From Streptococcus catagoni (GTDB lineage: Bacteria > Bacillota > Bacilli > Lactobacillales > Streptococcaceae), in NCBI RefSeq assembly GCF_011421425.1, contig NZ_WPCW01000001.1:1-64000 (forward strand): a DNA stretch of 64,000 nt, given 5' to 3'. Within the stretch, counting starts at the first letter, position 1; the number at the start of each line of letters is the position of its first letter. The notes beneath the pieces were generated by a model. It did no database searches, had not been told where the DNA came from, and saw nothing but the letters and a program-made list of their open reading frames with translations. This document shows positions 14,620-25,528 of the stretch, in pieces. The translations under genes and the position numbers were made by a program.

Positions 14620-16571
14620 TGAACGAAGATAATAAACAGCTAGAAGACAAAGTACAAGAATATGACGCCAGCCAGATCCAAGTTTTAGAAGGACTAGAGG
14701 CTGTTCGTATGCGACCAGGTATGTATATCGGCTCAACTTCAAAAGAGGGTTTACACCACCTAGTATGGGAAATAGTAGATAACTCTATTGATGAAGCATT
14801 GGCAGGCTTTGCTAGTCATATTGAAGTCTTTATTGAAGAAGATAACTCAATCACAGTTATAGATGATGGGCGCGGTATCCCAGTAGATATTCAGGAAAAA
14901 ACAGGTAGACCAGCGGTAGAAACTGTTTTTACAGTTTTGCATGCTGGAGGAAAATTTGGCGGTGGCGGCTACAAAGTTTCTGGTGGTCTCCATGGTGTAG
15001 GTTCATCTGTTGTTAACGCCTTATCCACACAATTGGATGTAAAGGTCTATAAAAACGGTAAGATCCATTATCAAGAATTTAAACGTGGAATTGTCTACGA
15101 TGACTTAGCTGTTATAGGAACTACAGATCTGACGGGTACAACGGTCCATTTTACTCCCGATCCAGAAATCTTCAAAGAAACCGTTGAATTTGACTTTGAT
15201 AAATTAGCAACAAGGATTCAAGAATTAGCTTTCTTGAACCGTGGCTTAAAGATCTCCATTACAGACAAACGTCAAGGTATGGAACAGGATAAAAACTACC
15301 ACTATGAAGGTGGAATCAGCTCCTATGTGGAATATCTGAATGCTAAAAAAGAAGTAATCATCGAATCACCCATCTATACTGATGGTGAAATGGACGGGAT
15401 AACCGTTGAAGTTGCTATGCAGTATACCACTGGCTACCATGAGAATGTCATGAGCTTTGCTAACAACATTCACACCCATGAGGGGGGGACGCATGAGCAG
15501 GGCTTTAGAACTGCCTTGACACGGGTTATTAATGACTATGCCAAAAAGAATAAGATTTTAAAAGAAAATGAAGATAACCTAACCGGTGAAGATGTCCGTG
15601 AAGGCTTGACAGCAGTTATTTCTGTAAAACATCCAAACCCACAGTTTGAAGGGCAAACGAAGACCAAATTAGGAAATTCAGAAGTTGTTAAAATCACTAA
15701 TAGATTATTTAGTGATGCCTTCCAACGTTTCCTTCTTGAAAATCCCCAAGTAGCTCGTAAGATTGTTGAAAAAGGGATTTTAGCGTCAAAAGCAAGAATT
15801 GCGGCTAAACGGGCACGTGAAGTTACCCGTAAAAAATCAGGTCTTGAAATATCCAATCTGCCTGGAAAATTAGCAGACTGCTCTTCAAATGATGCTGTTC
15901 AAAATGAACTCTTTATCGTCGAAGGAGATTCTGCAGGAGGTTCTGCAAAATCAGGTAGAAATCGTGAATTCCAAGCTATCTTGCCAATCCGTGGTAAAAT
16001 CCTCAATGTAGAAAAGGCCACTATGGATAAGATTTTAGCAAATGAAGAAATTAGAAGTCTCTTCACTGCAATGGGAACTGGCTTTGGTTCAGACTTTGAT
16101 GTTTCAAAAGCAAGATATCACAAGCTGGTTATCATGACAGATGCCGATGTTGATGGTGCCCATATACGGACCCTTCTGCTAACTCTGATTTACCGTTTTA
16201 TGAGACCGGTCTTAGAAGCTGGCTATGTCTATATTGCCCAACCACCTATTTATGGAATTAAGGTGGGAAGCGAAATAAAAGAATATATTCAACCAGGTGT
16301 TAATCAAGAAGAAGAGCTCAAAATTTCTCTTGAAAAGTATAGTGTTGGTCGTTCTAAACCTACAGTCCAACGTTATAAAGGATTAGGAGAAATGGATGAT
16401 CATCAATTATGGGAAACAACCATGGATCCTGAAAACAGATTAATGGCAAAAGTAACCGTTGATGACGCGGCAGAAGCCGATAAGATATTTGATATGTTAA
16501 TGGGAGATCGAGTAGAGCCTAGACGTGTCTTTATCGAAGAAAATGCCGTTTATAGTACGCTTGATATCTAG
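14619..16571 (+). CDS. gyrB: DNA gyrase subunit B
   Basis: A 650-residue type IIA topoisomerase ATPase subunit. The GHKL ATPase domain shows [22 protein letters not shown] and [14 protein letters not shown]; the TOPRIM part has [25 protein letters not shown] and [20 protein letters not shown] and the N-terminus identify GyrB and not ParE. With GyrA it introduces negative supercoils. The start codon overlaps the HAD stop, suggesting coupled translation. It is full length. Confidence 0.97.
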   Translation: MNEDNKQLEDKVQEYDASQIQVLEGLEAVRMRPGMYIGSTSKEGLHHLVWEIVDNSIDEALAGFASHIEVFIEEDNSITVIDDGRGIPVDIQEKTGRPAVETVFTVLHAGGKFGGGGYKVSGGLHGVGSSVVNALSTQLDVKVYKNGKIHYQEFKRGIVYDDLAVIGTTDLTGTTVHFTPDPEIFKETVEFDFDKLATRIQELAFLNRGLKISITDKRQGMEQDKNYHYEGGISSYVEYLNAKKEVIIESPIYTDGEMDGITVEVAMQYTTGYHENVMSFANNIHTHEGGTHEQGFRTALTRVINDYAKKNKILKENEDNLTGEDVREGLTAVISVKHPNPQFEGQTKTKLGNSEVVKITNRLFSDAFQRFLLENPQVARKIVEKGILASKARIAAKRAREVTRKKSGLEISNLPGKLADCSSNDAVQNELFIVEGDSAGGSAKSGRNREFQAILPIRGKILNVEKATMDKILANEEIRSLFTAMGTGFGSDFDVSKARYHKLVIMTDADVDGAHIRTLLLTLIYRFMRPVLEAGYVYIAQPPIYGIKVGSEIKEYIQPGVNQEEELKISLEKYSVGRSKPTVQRYKGLGEMDDHQLWETTMDPENRLMAKVTVDDAAEADKIFDMLMGDRVEPRRVFIEENAVYSTLDI

Positions 16572-16582
16572 TCAAATATTCT

Positions 16583-16611
16583 TTGAAAAGCTATTAAAAG
16601 TATGTTATAAT
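16583..16611 (+). promoter_or_regulatory. Promoter of ezrA
   Basis: TTGAAA (16583-16588), 17-nt spacer, extended -10 TGTTATAAT (16603-16611). The leader is about 115 nt and contains the 9-mer AATCGTAAC twice (about 16609 and 16706). Confidence 0.75.
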
Positions 16612-16731
16612 CGTAACGTTATAGTTATAAATGTATTTTTGATAAATTTTAATAAAAGACGATTAATTGCTATATGGTTGAGTATAAAAGTTAGCAAGGG
16701 ATAAATCGTAACAAATAATAAGGAGATTAAG

Positions 16732-18456
16732 ATGTCGAGCGGAATTATCTTGCTAATTGTAGCTATAGTCTTGTTGGTGATTATTGCCTATTTAATTGGC
16801 GTCATTATTCGTAAGCGAAATGATTCATTAATAGGTAACTTGGAAGATCGCAAACAAAAATTGTTTGGTTTGCCTATCAACGATGAAATAGAAGAAGTGA
16901 AGTCCCTTCATTTGATAGGACAAAGTCAAACCTCATTCAGAGAATGGAATCAAAAATGGGTTGACCTGACTCTTAACTCATTTACAGATATTGAAAATCA
17001 TTTGTTTGAAGCAGAAAAACTTAATGATACTTTCAATTTTATTGGCGCAAAGCATGAAATTAACAACGTTGAAAGTCAACTTAATTTAGTTGAAGAAGAC
17101 ATCAACTCTATTCGCGAAGCTCTTTCCATTTTACGGGAACAGGAAGAAAAAAATAGTGCGCGTGTTACCCATGCCTTAGATCTATTTGAAAATCTCCAAG
17201 ATTCAATCAATGGAAATGAAGATCAGTTTGGTTCTACCAAAGCTGAAGTTGTTAAACAAATGAAGAACATTGAAACAGAGTTTTCTCAATTTGTTGCACT
17301 AAATTCCTCAGGAGACCCTGTGGAAGCTTCTGAAGTCTTAGATAGAGCTGAGGAGCACACCATTGCTCTAGGACAAATCACCGAACAGATTCCTCCAATC
17401 GTGAAAAAATTAGAGCGTGATTTCCCAGACCAACTAGATGACTTAGAAACTGGCTATCGCCGCTTACTTGAAGAAAATTATCACTTTGCTGAAACAAACA
17501 TTGAAGCTCGTTTCCAAGAAATCCGAGAAGCTATTAGATCTAATGCATCTGAATTGGTTAGCTTAGATTTAGATCGTGCACGGGATGAAAACACTCAGAT
17601 TCAAGAACGTATTGATAGTTTGTATGATCTCTTTGAACATGAAATTGTTGCCCATAAAGCAGTTGTCAAGGACAGCAAAATATTACCAGACTTTTTGGCA
17701 CATGCCCGCGAAAATAATAATAAATTAAAAGCTGAAATTACCAGACTGTCTCACAAGTATATTCTCAATGAAAACCAAGGCTTGAATGTCAAAGCATTTG
17801 ATAAGGATCTTCAAGACATTGAAGAAAATGTCTTAGAGATTGCACAAGATTATAAAGATCTAGAAAAACCATTTTCAGAGCTTCAATTGATCTTAGATAA
17901 GAGTCTGAAGACCTTAGGTGCTATTGAGACTGGGCAATTAGAGGTTTTTGAGGCTGTAAAAGGCATAGAAAGTATTGAAGCAAAAGCAAGACAGGATGCA
18001 GAGATTTTCGTCTCACAATTGCACATGATTAAACGCTTCATGGAAAAACGTAACCTGCCTGGTATTCCTCAGGATTACCTAACGACCTTCTTCACAACAA
18101 GTACTCAATTAGAGGCTTTAATGGATGAATTAAGCAAGGGTAAAATTAACATTGACGCTGTTTCTCGTCTAAGAGAAATTGCTTCAGCTTCAGTTGCCAA
18201 CTTGGAAGACTACAGTTACCAAGTAGTCCAAAATGCAACCCTAACGGAGCAACTGCTACAGTATTCTAACAGATACCGCAGTTTTGAAGCCGGTGTGCAA
18301 AATGCATTTGAAATTGCCATGCATCTTTTTGAAGATGAGTTTGACTATCAGGGTGCATTTGATGAAATCTCTTATGCCCTAGAAACTGTTGAACCAGGCG
18401 TTACAGAACGTTTTGTTTCTTCATATGAAAGAACCCGAGAACACATTCGATTTTAA
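16732..18456 (+). CDS. ezrA: Septation ring formation regulator EzrA
   Basis: A 574-residue protein with one N-terminal membrane segment (about 4-25, followed by IRKRND) and a long helical, coiled-coil-rich cytoplasmic part built of spectrin-like repeats, with the conserved C-terminal block [14 protein letters not shown]. EzrA tethers and regulates FtsZ and coordinates septal and peripheral wall synthesis. The length and its position after gyrB are usual for streptococci. It starts at ATG after AAGGAG. Confidence 0.95.
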   Translation: MSSGIILLIVAIVLLVIIAYLIGVIIRKRNDSLIGNLEDRKQKLFGLPINDEIEEVKSLHLIGQSQTSFREWNQKWVDLTLNSFTDIENHLFEAEKLNDTFNFIGAKHEINNVESQLNLVEEDINSIREALSILREQEEKNSARVTHALDLFENLQDSINGNEDQFGSTKAEVVKQMKNIETEFSQFVALNSSGDPVEASEVLDRAEEHTIALGQITEQIPPIVKKLERDFPDQLDDLETGYRRLLEENYHFAETNIEARFQEIREAIRSNASELVSLDLDRARDENTQIQERIDSLYDLFEHEIVAHKAVVKDSKILPDFLAHARENNNKLKAEITRLSHKYILNENQGLNVKAFDKDLQDIEENVLEIAQDYKDLEKPFSELQLILDKSLKTLGAIETGQLEVFEAVKGIESIEAKARQDAEIFVSQLHMIKRFMEKRNLPGIPQDYLTTFFTTSTQLEALMDELSKGKINIDAVSRLREIASASVANLEDYSYQVVQNATLTEQLLQYSNRYRSFEAGVQNAFEIAMHLFEDEFDYQGAFDEISYALETVEPGVTERFVSSYERTREHIRF

Positions 18457-18459
18457 AAT

Positions 18460-18490
18460 GGCTAGGACCATCTGTCCTAAGCCCTTTTTT
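18460..18490 (+). terminator. Terminator of ezrA
   Basis: GGCTAGGAC/GTCCTAAGCC (one bulge) with a 5-nt loop, followed by CTTTTTT, right after the ezrA stop. Confidence 0.8.
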
Positions 18491-18721
18491 ATTGTAATAA
18501 GCTCAGAGAAATTCTATAATCTTAATAAGTGTACAGTAGGAGTTCTGCTCAGAAATCATTAGTAGAAATCCAAGTGAAAAATTGACAGAGGGCCCAAATT
18601 GATCTGTATGCTCTCTTAGTTCAAAAAAGGGTTGGTCAGACTGCATCAGACTAAGCTGGCTACTGTATTTTTAAGCTTTGCTAGCAGCTGCCCTTTTACC
18701 AAGTAAGCTGGAGGTTATCAA

Positions 18722-19267
18722 ATGAAGTATCTTTTACTTTTAAGAGGCATTAACGTTGGTGGTCATCATAAAGTGCTTATGGCTGAATTTAAAGCCTATT
18801 TATCAGAGCTAGCTTATGAAAATATCAACTCATATATTAATAGTGGCAACCTTTATTTTGAAAGCGACAAAGACTTAGCTCAGCTTTATCAGGAAATCAG
18901 TGAGGTCATCGAAAACCACTATACCTTTGCCATTCCTTTTCTGCTTATAAAACAAGAGGATTTTTTGGTAGAATATGACAGTTTACCAAGATGGTGGAAG
19001 GGGGATTTTTATCGTAAAAATGTTTTATTCTTGCTGCCGGGCTGTCATTCTGATCAATTAATAAGCTTTCAAGAAATTGGGGATGGGGAGTTTCTTTATA
19101 TAGGAGATATAGCCCTTTACTGGGCCACTAGAGATGAAGATAACTATCAGAAAAGCTTTTACCATAAGACCTTTATCAAAAGTCCTTTATATAAATGTGT
19201 CAGTATTCGGAATGAGAGAACAGCAGAGTTTTTAGCAAGAAGTTTTGGACAAGAAAAAAGAATCTGA
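18722..19267 (+). CDS. DUF1697-family protein
   Basis: A 181-residue protein with the family hallmark LLRGINVGGHHKV at the N-terminus and SYINSGNLYF (about 36-45). The function of DUF1697 is unknown; the fold is small and cytoplasmic and no catalytic residues are established that I can name. It has a good ribosome site (TGGAGG) 230 bp after the ezrA terminator. The spacer 18491-18721 holds a TTGACA at 18582 with a poor -10, and nothing else I recognise. Confidence 0.8.
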   Translation: MKYLLLLRGINVGGHHKVLMAEFKAYLSELAYENINSYINSGNLYFESDKDLAQLYQEISEVIENHYTFAIPFLLIKQEDFLVEYDSLPRWWKGDFYRKNVLFLLPGCHSDQLISFQEIGDGEFLYIGDIALYWATRDEDNYQKSFYHKTFIKSPLYKCVSIRNERTAEFLARSFGQEKRI

Positions 19268-19398
19268 AATGCCCATGACCAATAAGTTAGAGTAGTCTAT
19301 CAACTTATGGCTATGGTACATTTTAGATTCACTCTTGGAAATCTTATTTTTAAAAGCTTCTATCAAAAATAGCAGAGCTGTCTTTTAGATCTAAGGCA

Positions 19399-19842
19399 TT
19401 ATTTACCAAATAGGTTCTGCCAGAAGGAAGATTTTTTATCTGTAACGGGTTCTTTTTGATCCTCAAGGGAAGAGGTAATGGATGTTTCATCTAAGTTAAC
19501 CGCACGATCGGTATGTAAAACTAAAGCAAAGGGTGAATTTGCACTGCTTTCATCAATAATAGTAGAAGGGATGCCTTTTTTACTTGCTAATTTCATATAA
19601 AACATTTGATATTGGGCATCAAGCTCAGCTGATAATTTAAGAGAAAGTGGTTGATACTTTTCGACATAAGCAGGTAAAAGTCGTTCAAATTCCGTTTTAG
19701 CAATATCATCTTCAATACCCACAAGTGGAATGGTTAATAAAACTCTTTCTGCAAAAGTACCTAAATAAAAACGCTGCTGATCTGGATTATTGCGCTGTTC
19801 ACCGCTTGCGCATTTTAAAATTTTTTTATCTAAGGATTCCAT
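19399..19842 (-). CDS. YueI-like protein (DUF1694)
   Basis: A 147-residue cytoplasmic protein; GEQRNNPDQQRFYLGTFAERVLL near the N-terminus and LVGIEDDIAKTEF are typical of the YueI/DUF1694 family, whose role is unknown. The C-terminal 30 residues are polar and end in WQNLFGK. It is transcribed away from eno; the minus strand has TATAAT at 19875-19870 and AGGAGG ahead of its ATG. It often neighbours eno in streptococci. Confidence 0.8.
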   Translation of the reverse strand: MESLDKKILKCASGEQRNNPDQQRFYLGTFAERVLLTIPLVGIEDDIAKTEFERLLPAYVEKYQPLSLKLSAELDAQYQMFYMKLASKKGIPSTIIDESSANSPFALVLHTDRAVNLDETSITSSLEDQKEPVTDKKSSFWQNLFGK

Positions 19843-19994
19843 ATCAACCTCCTAAATAGCTTTACCCCCATTATACTTATTTTTTAATGAAATAGCTATT
19901 AAAACACGTATCCAAAAGCTTTCAGAAATGAAAAGGAAATTATGAAAAAATATTTTGGAAAATACATATCCTTTTCAAGTCTTTGCTTTTTAAG

Positions 19995-20023
19995 TTGAAA
20001 ATCACTGGACTATGTGGTATTAT
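19995..20023 (+). promoter_or_regulatory. Promoter of eno
   Basis: TTGAAA (19995-20000), 17-nt spacer, extended -10 TGGTATTAT (20015-20023), with about 33 nt of leader before the start codon. Confidence 0.78.
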
Positions 20024-20033
20024 TAACATGTAA

Positions 20034-21371
<1,338 letters not shown>

Positions 21372-21372
21372 T

Positions 21373-21460
21373 ATAGTTCAGTGAACTATATTATCCTGAG
21401 CTAAGATATTAGCGAAGTTTGAGAATAGGAAAGAGCTTAGGCAGAAGCCTAGGCTCTTTC
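21373..21460 (+). repeat. Duplicated palindrome-terminator unit, copy A (also the eno terminator)
   Basis: Starts with the palindrome ATAGTTCA-G-TGAACTAT, continues with a conserved stretch containing TTAGCGAAGTTTGAGAA, and ends in a terminator hairpin (arms 21430-21442 and 21447-21459). It begins 1 nt after the eno stop. About 85 percent identical to copy B, 175 bp downstream. Confidence 0.75.
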
Positions 21461-21547
21461 ATTTTGCGTTAAGACAGAAATCTCTGATTTCGTAGTCGCA
21501 TCTCCGTCAGGCTAATTAGGCAATTTATAGCCAATCAGCTAGGACGC

Positions 21548-21630
21548 ATAGTTCAGTGAACTATACTATCTTGAGCTAAGGTATTAGCGAAGTTTGAGAA
21601 AGAGCTTAGGCTAAAGCCTAGGTTTTTTTC
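21548..21630 (+). repeat. Duplicated palindrome-terminator unit, copy B
   Basis: Same order as copy A: ATAGTTCA-G-TGAACTAT, TTAGCGAAGTTTGAGAA, then a GCTTAGGC/GCCTAGGT hairpin followed by seven Ts (21623-21629). Relative to copy A it lacks a short ATAGGA segment. No gene lies between the copies. Confidence 0.75.
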
Positions 21631-21847
21631 TGTTGCCATTTGTTTTTATTAGTAGGCTAGAAATTAAGAGCAGCATCTTCTAAAAAGGGTCTTGATTTGC
21701 TTTCTATAATGTTCAGAAAAGGAATAAGTATTTGGTCTTTTATAGAGGAACGTTAGGTTTTTGCTATAAAAATACATGTAAAAAATTAAAAATATTATTT
21801 TTTTGAACTTTTCGCTAACGTTTGATGATGAAAATATTAAAAATGTA

Positions 21848-21876
21848 TTTATTTTACATAAACTTTCTGTTAAAAT
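21848..21876 (+). promoter_or_regulatory. Promoter of spnA
   Basis: Extended -10 TGTTAAAAT (21868-21876) with a TTTATT -35 at 21848-21853 (17-nt spacer), 37 nt upstream of the start codon. Confidence 0.55.
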
Positions 21877-21913
21877 AATCATATAAAAAATGAATTAGGC
21901 GAAAGGAGTTTTT

Positions 21914-24772
21914 ATGTTGAATAGGAGATTTTTTACTTATGCTTCACTATTAGCTTTGGTAGCTGTACCTGCTGCAGTGGGAGAAGTGTCTAGACAAGAT
22001 CAAACCGTTTATGCGGCAGAAGTGACAGCAGCTACACCCGTGGCTACAGAGAGTCAAGCTCAAGCTGCGGTGGCTGAGGAAATCAGTGATGTAGAGAGGG
22101 CCTCAGCTGTTACTAGTGATGAAAGCGAAATTCCAGCAATTAGAGTACAAGAGGTAGAAGCAATTGCTCTCAATGACACCCTTACTGTTTCACAAGATTC
22201 AGCAAAGAAGACAAATCAAACTGGTATCGAAGCCGTCAGACAGAGTCCACAAAATGCCTCTTACACTATTTCTGGGAAAATCATCAGTCCAGTAGATGGC
22301 TGGGGTGGTAAAGGCTTTTACGTCCAAGATAATAGCGGCTCAGGGCTCTACATTTATCCAGATAAAAAGGACTTTGGCTTTAACATGGGAGATAGTGTTG
22401 AAATTTCAGGTACCCTGTCTCATTTCAATGGTGAGCTTCAGCTCAAAGATATTACAGCTCATAAGAAAGTCTCAGCTGATTTTTCAACTCCTGTAGTGGA
22501 AACAAGTATTCCTGAATTAGAAAATGCTAAACCATCTACTCTTGTCAAAATTTCTAATGTTACTGTTGGTAAAATTAAATCTGAGAAATATGAAACTTCA
22601 TCTTTTGACCTGACAGATGCCTCAGGCAGACGTGTTGCTGTTCGCTTAGATAACCGTACAGGTATTAAGACATCTGATTTGATGACTAAAGTGAATGAAG
22701 GGGATGTCATCAACCTAACTGCTATTCATTCTACCTTTAAAAATAAACTCCAGCTTAAGCCATTTAGCTTAGACCAATTTGAAATAGTTAAACCAGCTGT
22801 GCGAAAAGAAGAAATTGCCCCAGAGTACAAGCTGGTTAAGATTGGACAGATTCAAGGTGAAAGTCATGTGTCTCCACTACTTGATCAAGCCGTTAGAGTA
22901 GAAAAAGTAGTAGTAACCTATCTTGATGATGAGACACATTTCTATGTGCAAGACCTAAAAGGTGATGGAAATCGGGCGACCTCAGATGGTATCCGTGTTT
23001 TTGTTAGAAATACTGCTGTCAAAGTTGGTGACGTATTAGATATTTCAGGAACTGTTGAAGAATTTTTTGGTAAGGGATTTGATGAAACTATAGAGAAAAC
23101 AGATCTTACCATGACCCAAATCAAGGCTGCTAAGGTGACTAAAACAGGCACTTCTCAACTTCCTGCTCCAATAATCTTAGGTAAGGATCGCATGGTACCT
23201 AAGGACATCATTGATAATGATGGATTAACTGTCTTTGATCCACAAGAAGATGCCATTGACTACTGGGAATCCATGGAAGGGATGTTGGTTGCGGTGGACG
23301 ATGCTAAAATCCTTGGGCCAATGAACCATAAGGAAATCTATGTTCTACCAGGATCAACAAAACGTCACTTAAATAACTCTGGTGGGGTCTTGCTCCAACC
23401 AGGAAGATATAACACAGACATTATTCCAATTTCATTTAAAGAAGGCAATGTGACCATTAAATCAGGAGACTACTTTACAGGTCGTATTGCTGGACCTGTA
23501 GGTTACAGCTATGGTAACTATAAGGTTTTTGTAGATGACAAGACTCTACCAAAATTCAATGATGGCCAATTAAAACCAGAAAAGACCCATATTATCAAAG
23601 ATCTCAATAAATTAAGCATTGCTTCTTATAATATCGAAAACTTCTCAGCTAATCCTGAAGAAACAAAAGATGAGAAGGTTAAGCGCATTGCCCAATCCTT
23701 TATCCATGATTTAAATTCCCCTGATATTATTGGTTTGATTGAAGTTCAAGATAATAATGGCTCTAAAAATGATGGAACAACAGATGCTACTTTGAGCGCA
23801 AACCGTCTGATAGATGCTATCAAGGCCTTGGGTGGTCCGACCTATGTTTACCTCGATATTGCGCCAGAAAATAATGTTGATGGCGGCAAACCTGGAAGTA
23901 ATATCCGTAATGGTTTCCTTTACCAACCATCACGGGTCCGTCTATCTGATAAACCAAGAGGTGGCGCAAATGATGCTCTTACTTGGAAAAATGGCGAGCT
24001 TAACATGAGTCTTGGTCGTATTGCACCAACAGATGCTGCCTGGAAAGAAGTGAGAAAATCTTTAGCTGCTGAGTTTATCTTCCAAGGTAATAAGGTTGTC
24101 GTGGTTGCTAATCATTTGAACTCTAAGCGTGGGGACGATGCCCTTTATGGACGTATGCAACCTGTGACCTTTAAATCAGAAGAGAAACGTCATATACTTG
24201 CTAAGATCTTAAGGGACTTTGCTAAAGAAGGATCAGCACATCAGGCTAATATTGTGATGTTGGGTGATTTCAATGATTTTGAATTCACTAAAACTATCCA
24301 ATTGATTGAAGAAGGAAACATGACCAATTTGGTAAGTAGACATGATCTTTCAGACCGTTATTCTTACTTCTACCAAGGTAATAACCAAACACTTGATAAT
24401 CTCCTCGTGTCAAGCAACCTCTTAAATCATTATGAATTTGATATGGTTCATGTCAACTCACCATTTATGGAGGCCCATGGACGTGCTTCTGACCATGATC
24501 CTTTATTGATCCAGTTATCTTTTGCTAAAGCTAATACCTCAAGAAAAGCAGAACCAATGGCAGTAAGTCCTATGACAGTGACTCCTAAATCAGAAGGTAA
24601 GATCAGAAGCTTACCACAAGCATTGTCAGCTGTGACAAAAGCAGCTTCTCATTCTGAGGAAAAAGGTCTACCAAAAACAGGCGACAAAGCTAGCTTTGTG
24701 ATGACTCTACTAGGAATAACAAGCTTGCTATCTGTCTTTGGACTGTTTTCAAAAAAACAAGAAGTAGAATAA
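21914..24772 (+). CDS. spnA: Cell-wall-anchored extracellular nuclease, SpnA type
   Basis: A 952-residue surface DNase. A signal peptide covers about 1-35; OB-fold-like, nucleic-acid-binding regions occupy about 110-540; an endonuclease/exonuclease/phosphatase domain fills 565-870. Visible catalytic motifs: SYNIENF (571-577), E610, R714, H734 in ANHLNS, D785 and N787 in GDFND, and D860-H861 in SDHDP. These are all 18 higher than the SpnA active-site residues of S. pyogenes as I remember them. LPKTG (919-923), a hydrophobic stretch and a charged tail give sortase anchoring. SpnA degrades DNA of neutrophil traps and is a virulence factor. Single gene with its own promoter. Confidence 0.93.
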   Translation: MLNRRFFTYASLLALVAVPAAVGEVSRQDQTVYAAEVTAATPVATESQAQAAVAEEISDVERASAVTSDESEIPAIRVQEVEAIALNDTLTVSQDSAKKTNQTGIEAVRQSPQNASYTISGKIISPVDGWGGKGFYVQDNSGSGLYIYPDKKDFGFNMGDSVEISGTLSHFNGELQLKDITAHKKVSADFSTPVVETSIPELENAKPSTLVKISNVTVGKIKSEKYETSSFDLTDASGRRVAVRLDNRTGIKTSDLMTKVNEGDVINLTAIHSTFKNKLQLKPFSLDQFEIVKPAVRKEEIAPEYKLVKIGQIQGESHVSPLLDQAVRVEKVVVTYLDDETHFYVQDLKGDGNRATSDGIRVFVRNTAVKVGDVLDISGTVEEFFGKGFDETIEKTDLTMTQIKAAKVTKTGTSQLPAPIILGKDRMVPKDIIDNDGLTVFDPQEDAIDYWESMEGMLVAVDDAKILGPMNHKEIYVLPGSTKRHLNNSGGVLLQPGRYNTDIIPISFKEGNVTIKSGDYFTGRIAGPVGYSYGNYKVFVDDKTLPKFNDGQLKPEKTHIIKDLNKLSIASYNIENFSANPEETKDEKVKRIAQSFIHDLNSPDIIGLIEVQDNNGSKNDGTTDATLSANRLIDAIKALGGPTYVYLDIAPENNVDGGKPGSNIRNGFLYQPSRVRLSDKPRGGANDALTWKNGELNMSLGRIAPTDAAWKEVRKSLAAEFIFQGNKVVVVANHLNSKRGDDALYGRMQPVTFKSEEKRHILAKILRDFAKEGSAHQANIVMLGDFNDFEFTKTIQLIEEGNMTNLVSRHDLSDRYSYFYQGNNQTLDNLLVSSNLLNHYEFDMVHVNSPFMEAHGRASDHDPLLIQLSFAKANTSRKAEPMAVSPMTVTPKSEGKIRSLPQALSAVTKAASHSEEKGLPKTGDKASFVMTLLGITSLLSVFGLFSKKQEVE

Positions 24773-25072
24773 GACTTTAAAGCCAACTAACTATCACTAA
24801 AAAGTAAGGCAGCAGTCAATAATACTTTATCGTATGTCAAAAATGAATTTTGCCTATAATTTTTTATTGATAAAAAAGTCAAATTTTTCTTATTTGTTGC
24901 TCTGTTTTTTAATTTATTAAAATTTTATATGTGGAGCATCTCCCTTGTAAATGTTTTCATATAAGCATTTATAGGGTTTTTCGTTTTTGTTCTTCTTGTC
25001 AAATCAAAAATTTATACTAATAGAAAATTAATGATTTCGATAATAAAAAATTATTAAAAGGATAAATTATTA
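24773..25072. other. AT-rich intergenic region, spnA to ridA
   Basis: About 300 bp, very AT-rich, with no supported gene. A TTTTTTA/TAAAAAA pair near 24860-24877 could be a weak terminator of spnA. Confidence 0.4.
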
Positions 25073-25101
25073 TTGACTATGAATGCGATTTCATGTAGAC
25101 T
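25073..25101 (+). promoter_or_regulatory. Promoter of the ridA-pfoR-dsdA operon
   Basis: TTGACT (25073-25078), 17-nt spacer, TAGACT (25096-25101), 31 nt upstream of ridA. A CcpA-type site fills the spacer. Confidence 0.7.
25080..25093. promoter_or_regulatory. Catabolite-responsive element (cre), candidate CcpA site
   Basis: TGAATGCGATTTCA is a near-palindrome and matches the cre consensus TGWNANCGNTNWCA at every fixed position but one (T for A at position 5). It lies between the -35 and -10 boxes, so bound CcpA would block RNA polymerase. Binding is inferred. Confidence 0.6.
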
Positions 25102-25132
25102 AAACTTATAAAAAATTTAAGGAGGTTCAGTC

Positions 25133-25504
25133 ATGAACAGATACCCCAAATCAATTGGGCCATACTCCATCTACACAGTAGGAGGAAATATTTTATATGC
25201 TTCTGGTCAATTGCCAGTCATTCCGACTACAGGCCAATTAGCTGAGGGTTTTGAAGAACAATGTCGTCAATCCTTTGCAAATATTAAGGGTATTTTAGAA
25301 GAGCAGGGTCTGGATTTGAGTCATCTTTTTAAGTTAACTATCTACTTATCAAATTTAGAAAATTTTGAAAGTTTAAATCAGATTATGGAAGAATTACTGG
25401 ATGAGCCTTATCCGACAAGGACAGCTTATCAGGTCTCGGCTTTACCAAAGGGTGCTTTAATTGAGATTGAAGCAATGGCAAGATTAACAAATAGCAGATT
25501 TTAA
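25133..25504 (+). CDS. ridA: RidA family enamine/imine deaminase
   Basis: A 123-residue RidA/YjgF-family protein, trimeric and cytoplasmic, that hydrolyses 2-aminoacrylate and related reactive enamines made by PLP enzymes. Family features: the conserved arginine R96 in YPTRTAY and the C-terminal ALPKGALIEIEAMA block with acidic E111/E113. Being first in an operon with a serine dehydratase fits exactly: dsdA makes 2-aminoacrylate and RidA disposes of it. Start ATG after AGGAGG. Confidence 0.88.
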   Translation: MNRYPKSIGPYSIYTVGGNILYASGQLPVIPTTGQLAEGFEEQCRQSFANIKGILEEQGLDLSHLFKLTIYLSNLENFESLNQIMEELLDEPYPTRTAYQVSALPKGALIEIEAMARLTNSRF

Positions 25505-25528
25505 GCTATAGATTGGTGGAAAATTTAT

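Larger units (their letters stand above)
21461..21913. other. Remainder of the eno-spnA intergenic region
   Basis: Apart from the repeat copy B, this holds 87 bp of unrecognised sequence with small inverted repeats (21461-21547) and an AT-rich stretch (21631-21870) that leads to the spnA promoter. I see no supported gene. Confidence 0.5.

Noticed and set aside
14619..16571. ParE (topoisomerase IV) instead of GyrB
   Set aside because: The [10 protein letters not shown] block, the N-terminal region and the position after the HAD gene match streptococcal GyrB.
21664..21882. 72-codon minus-strand open frame in the eno-spnA gap
   Set aside because: No ribosome site, low-complexity AT-rich composition and no recognisable domain; it overlaps the spnA promoter region.
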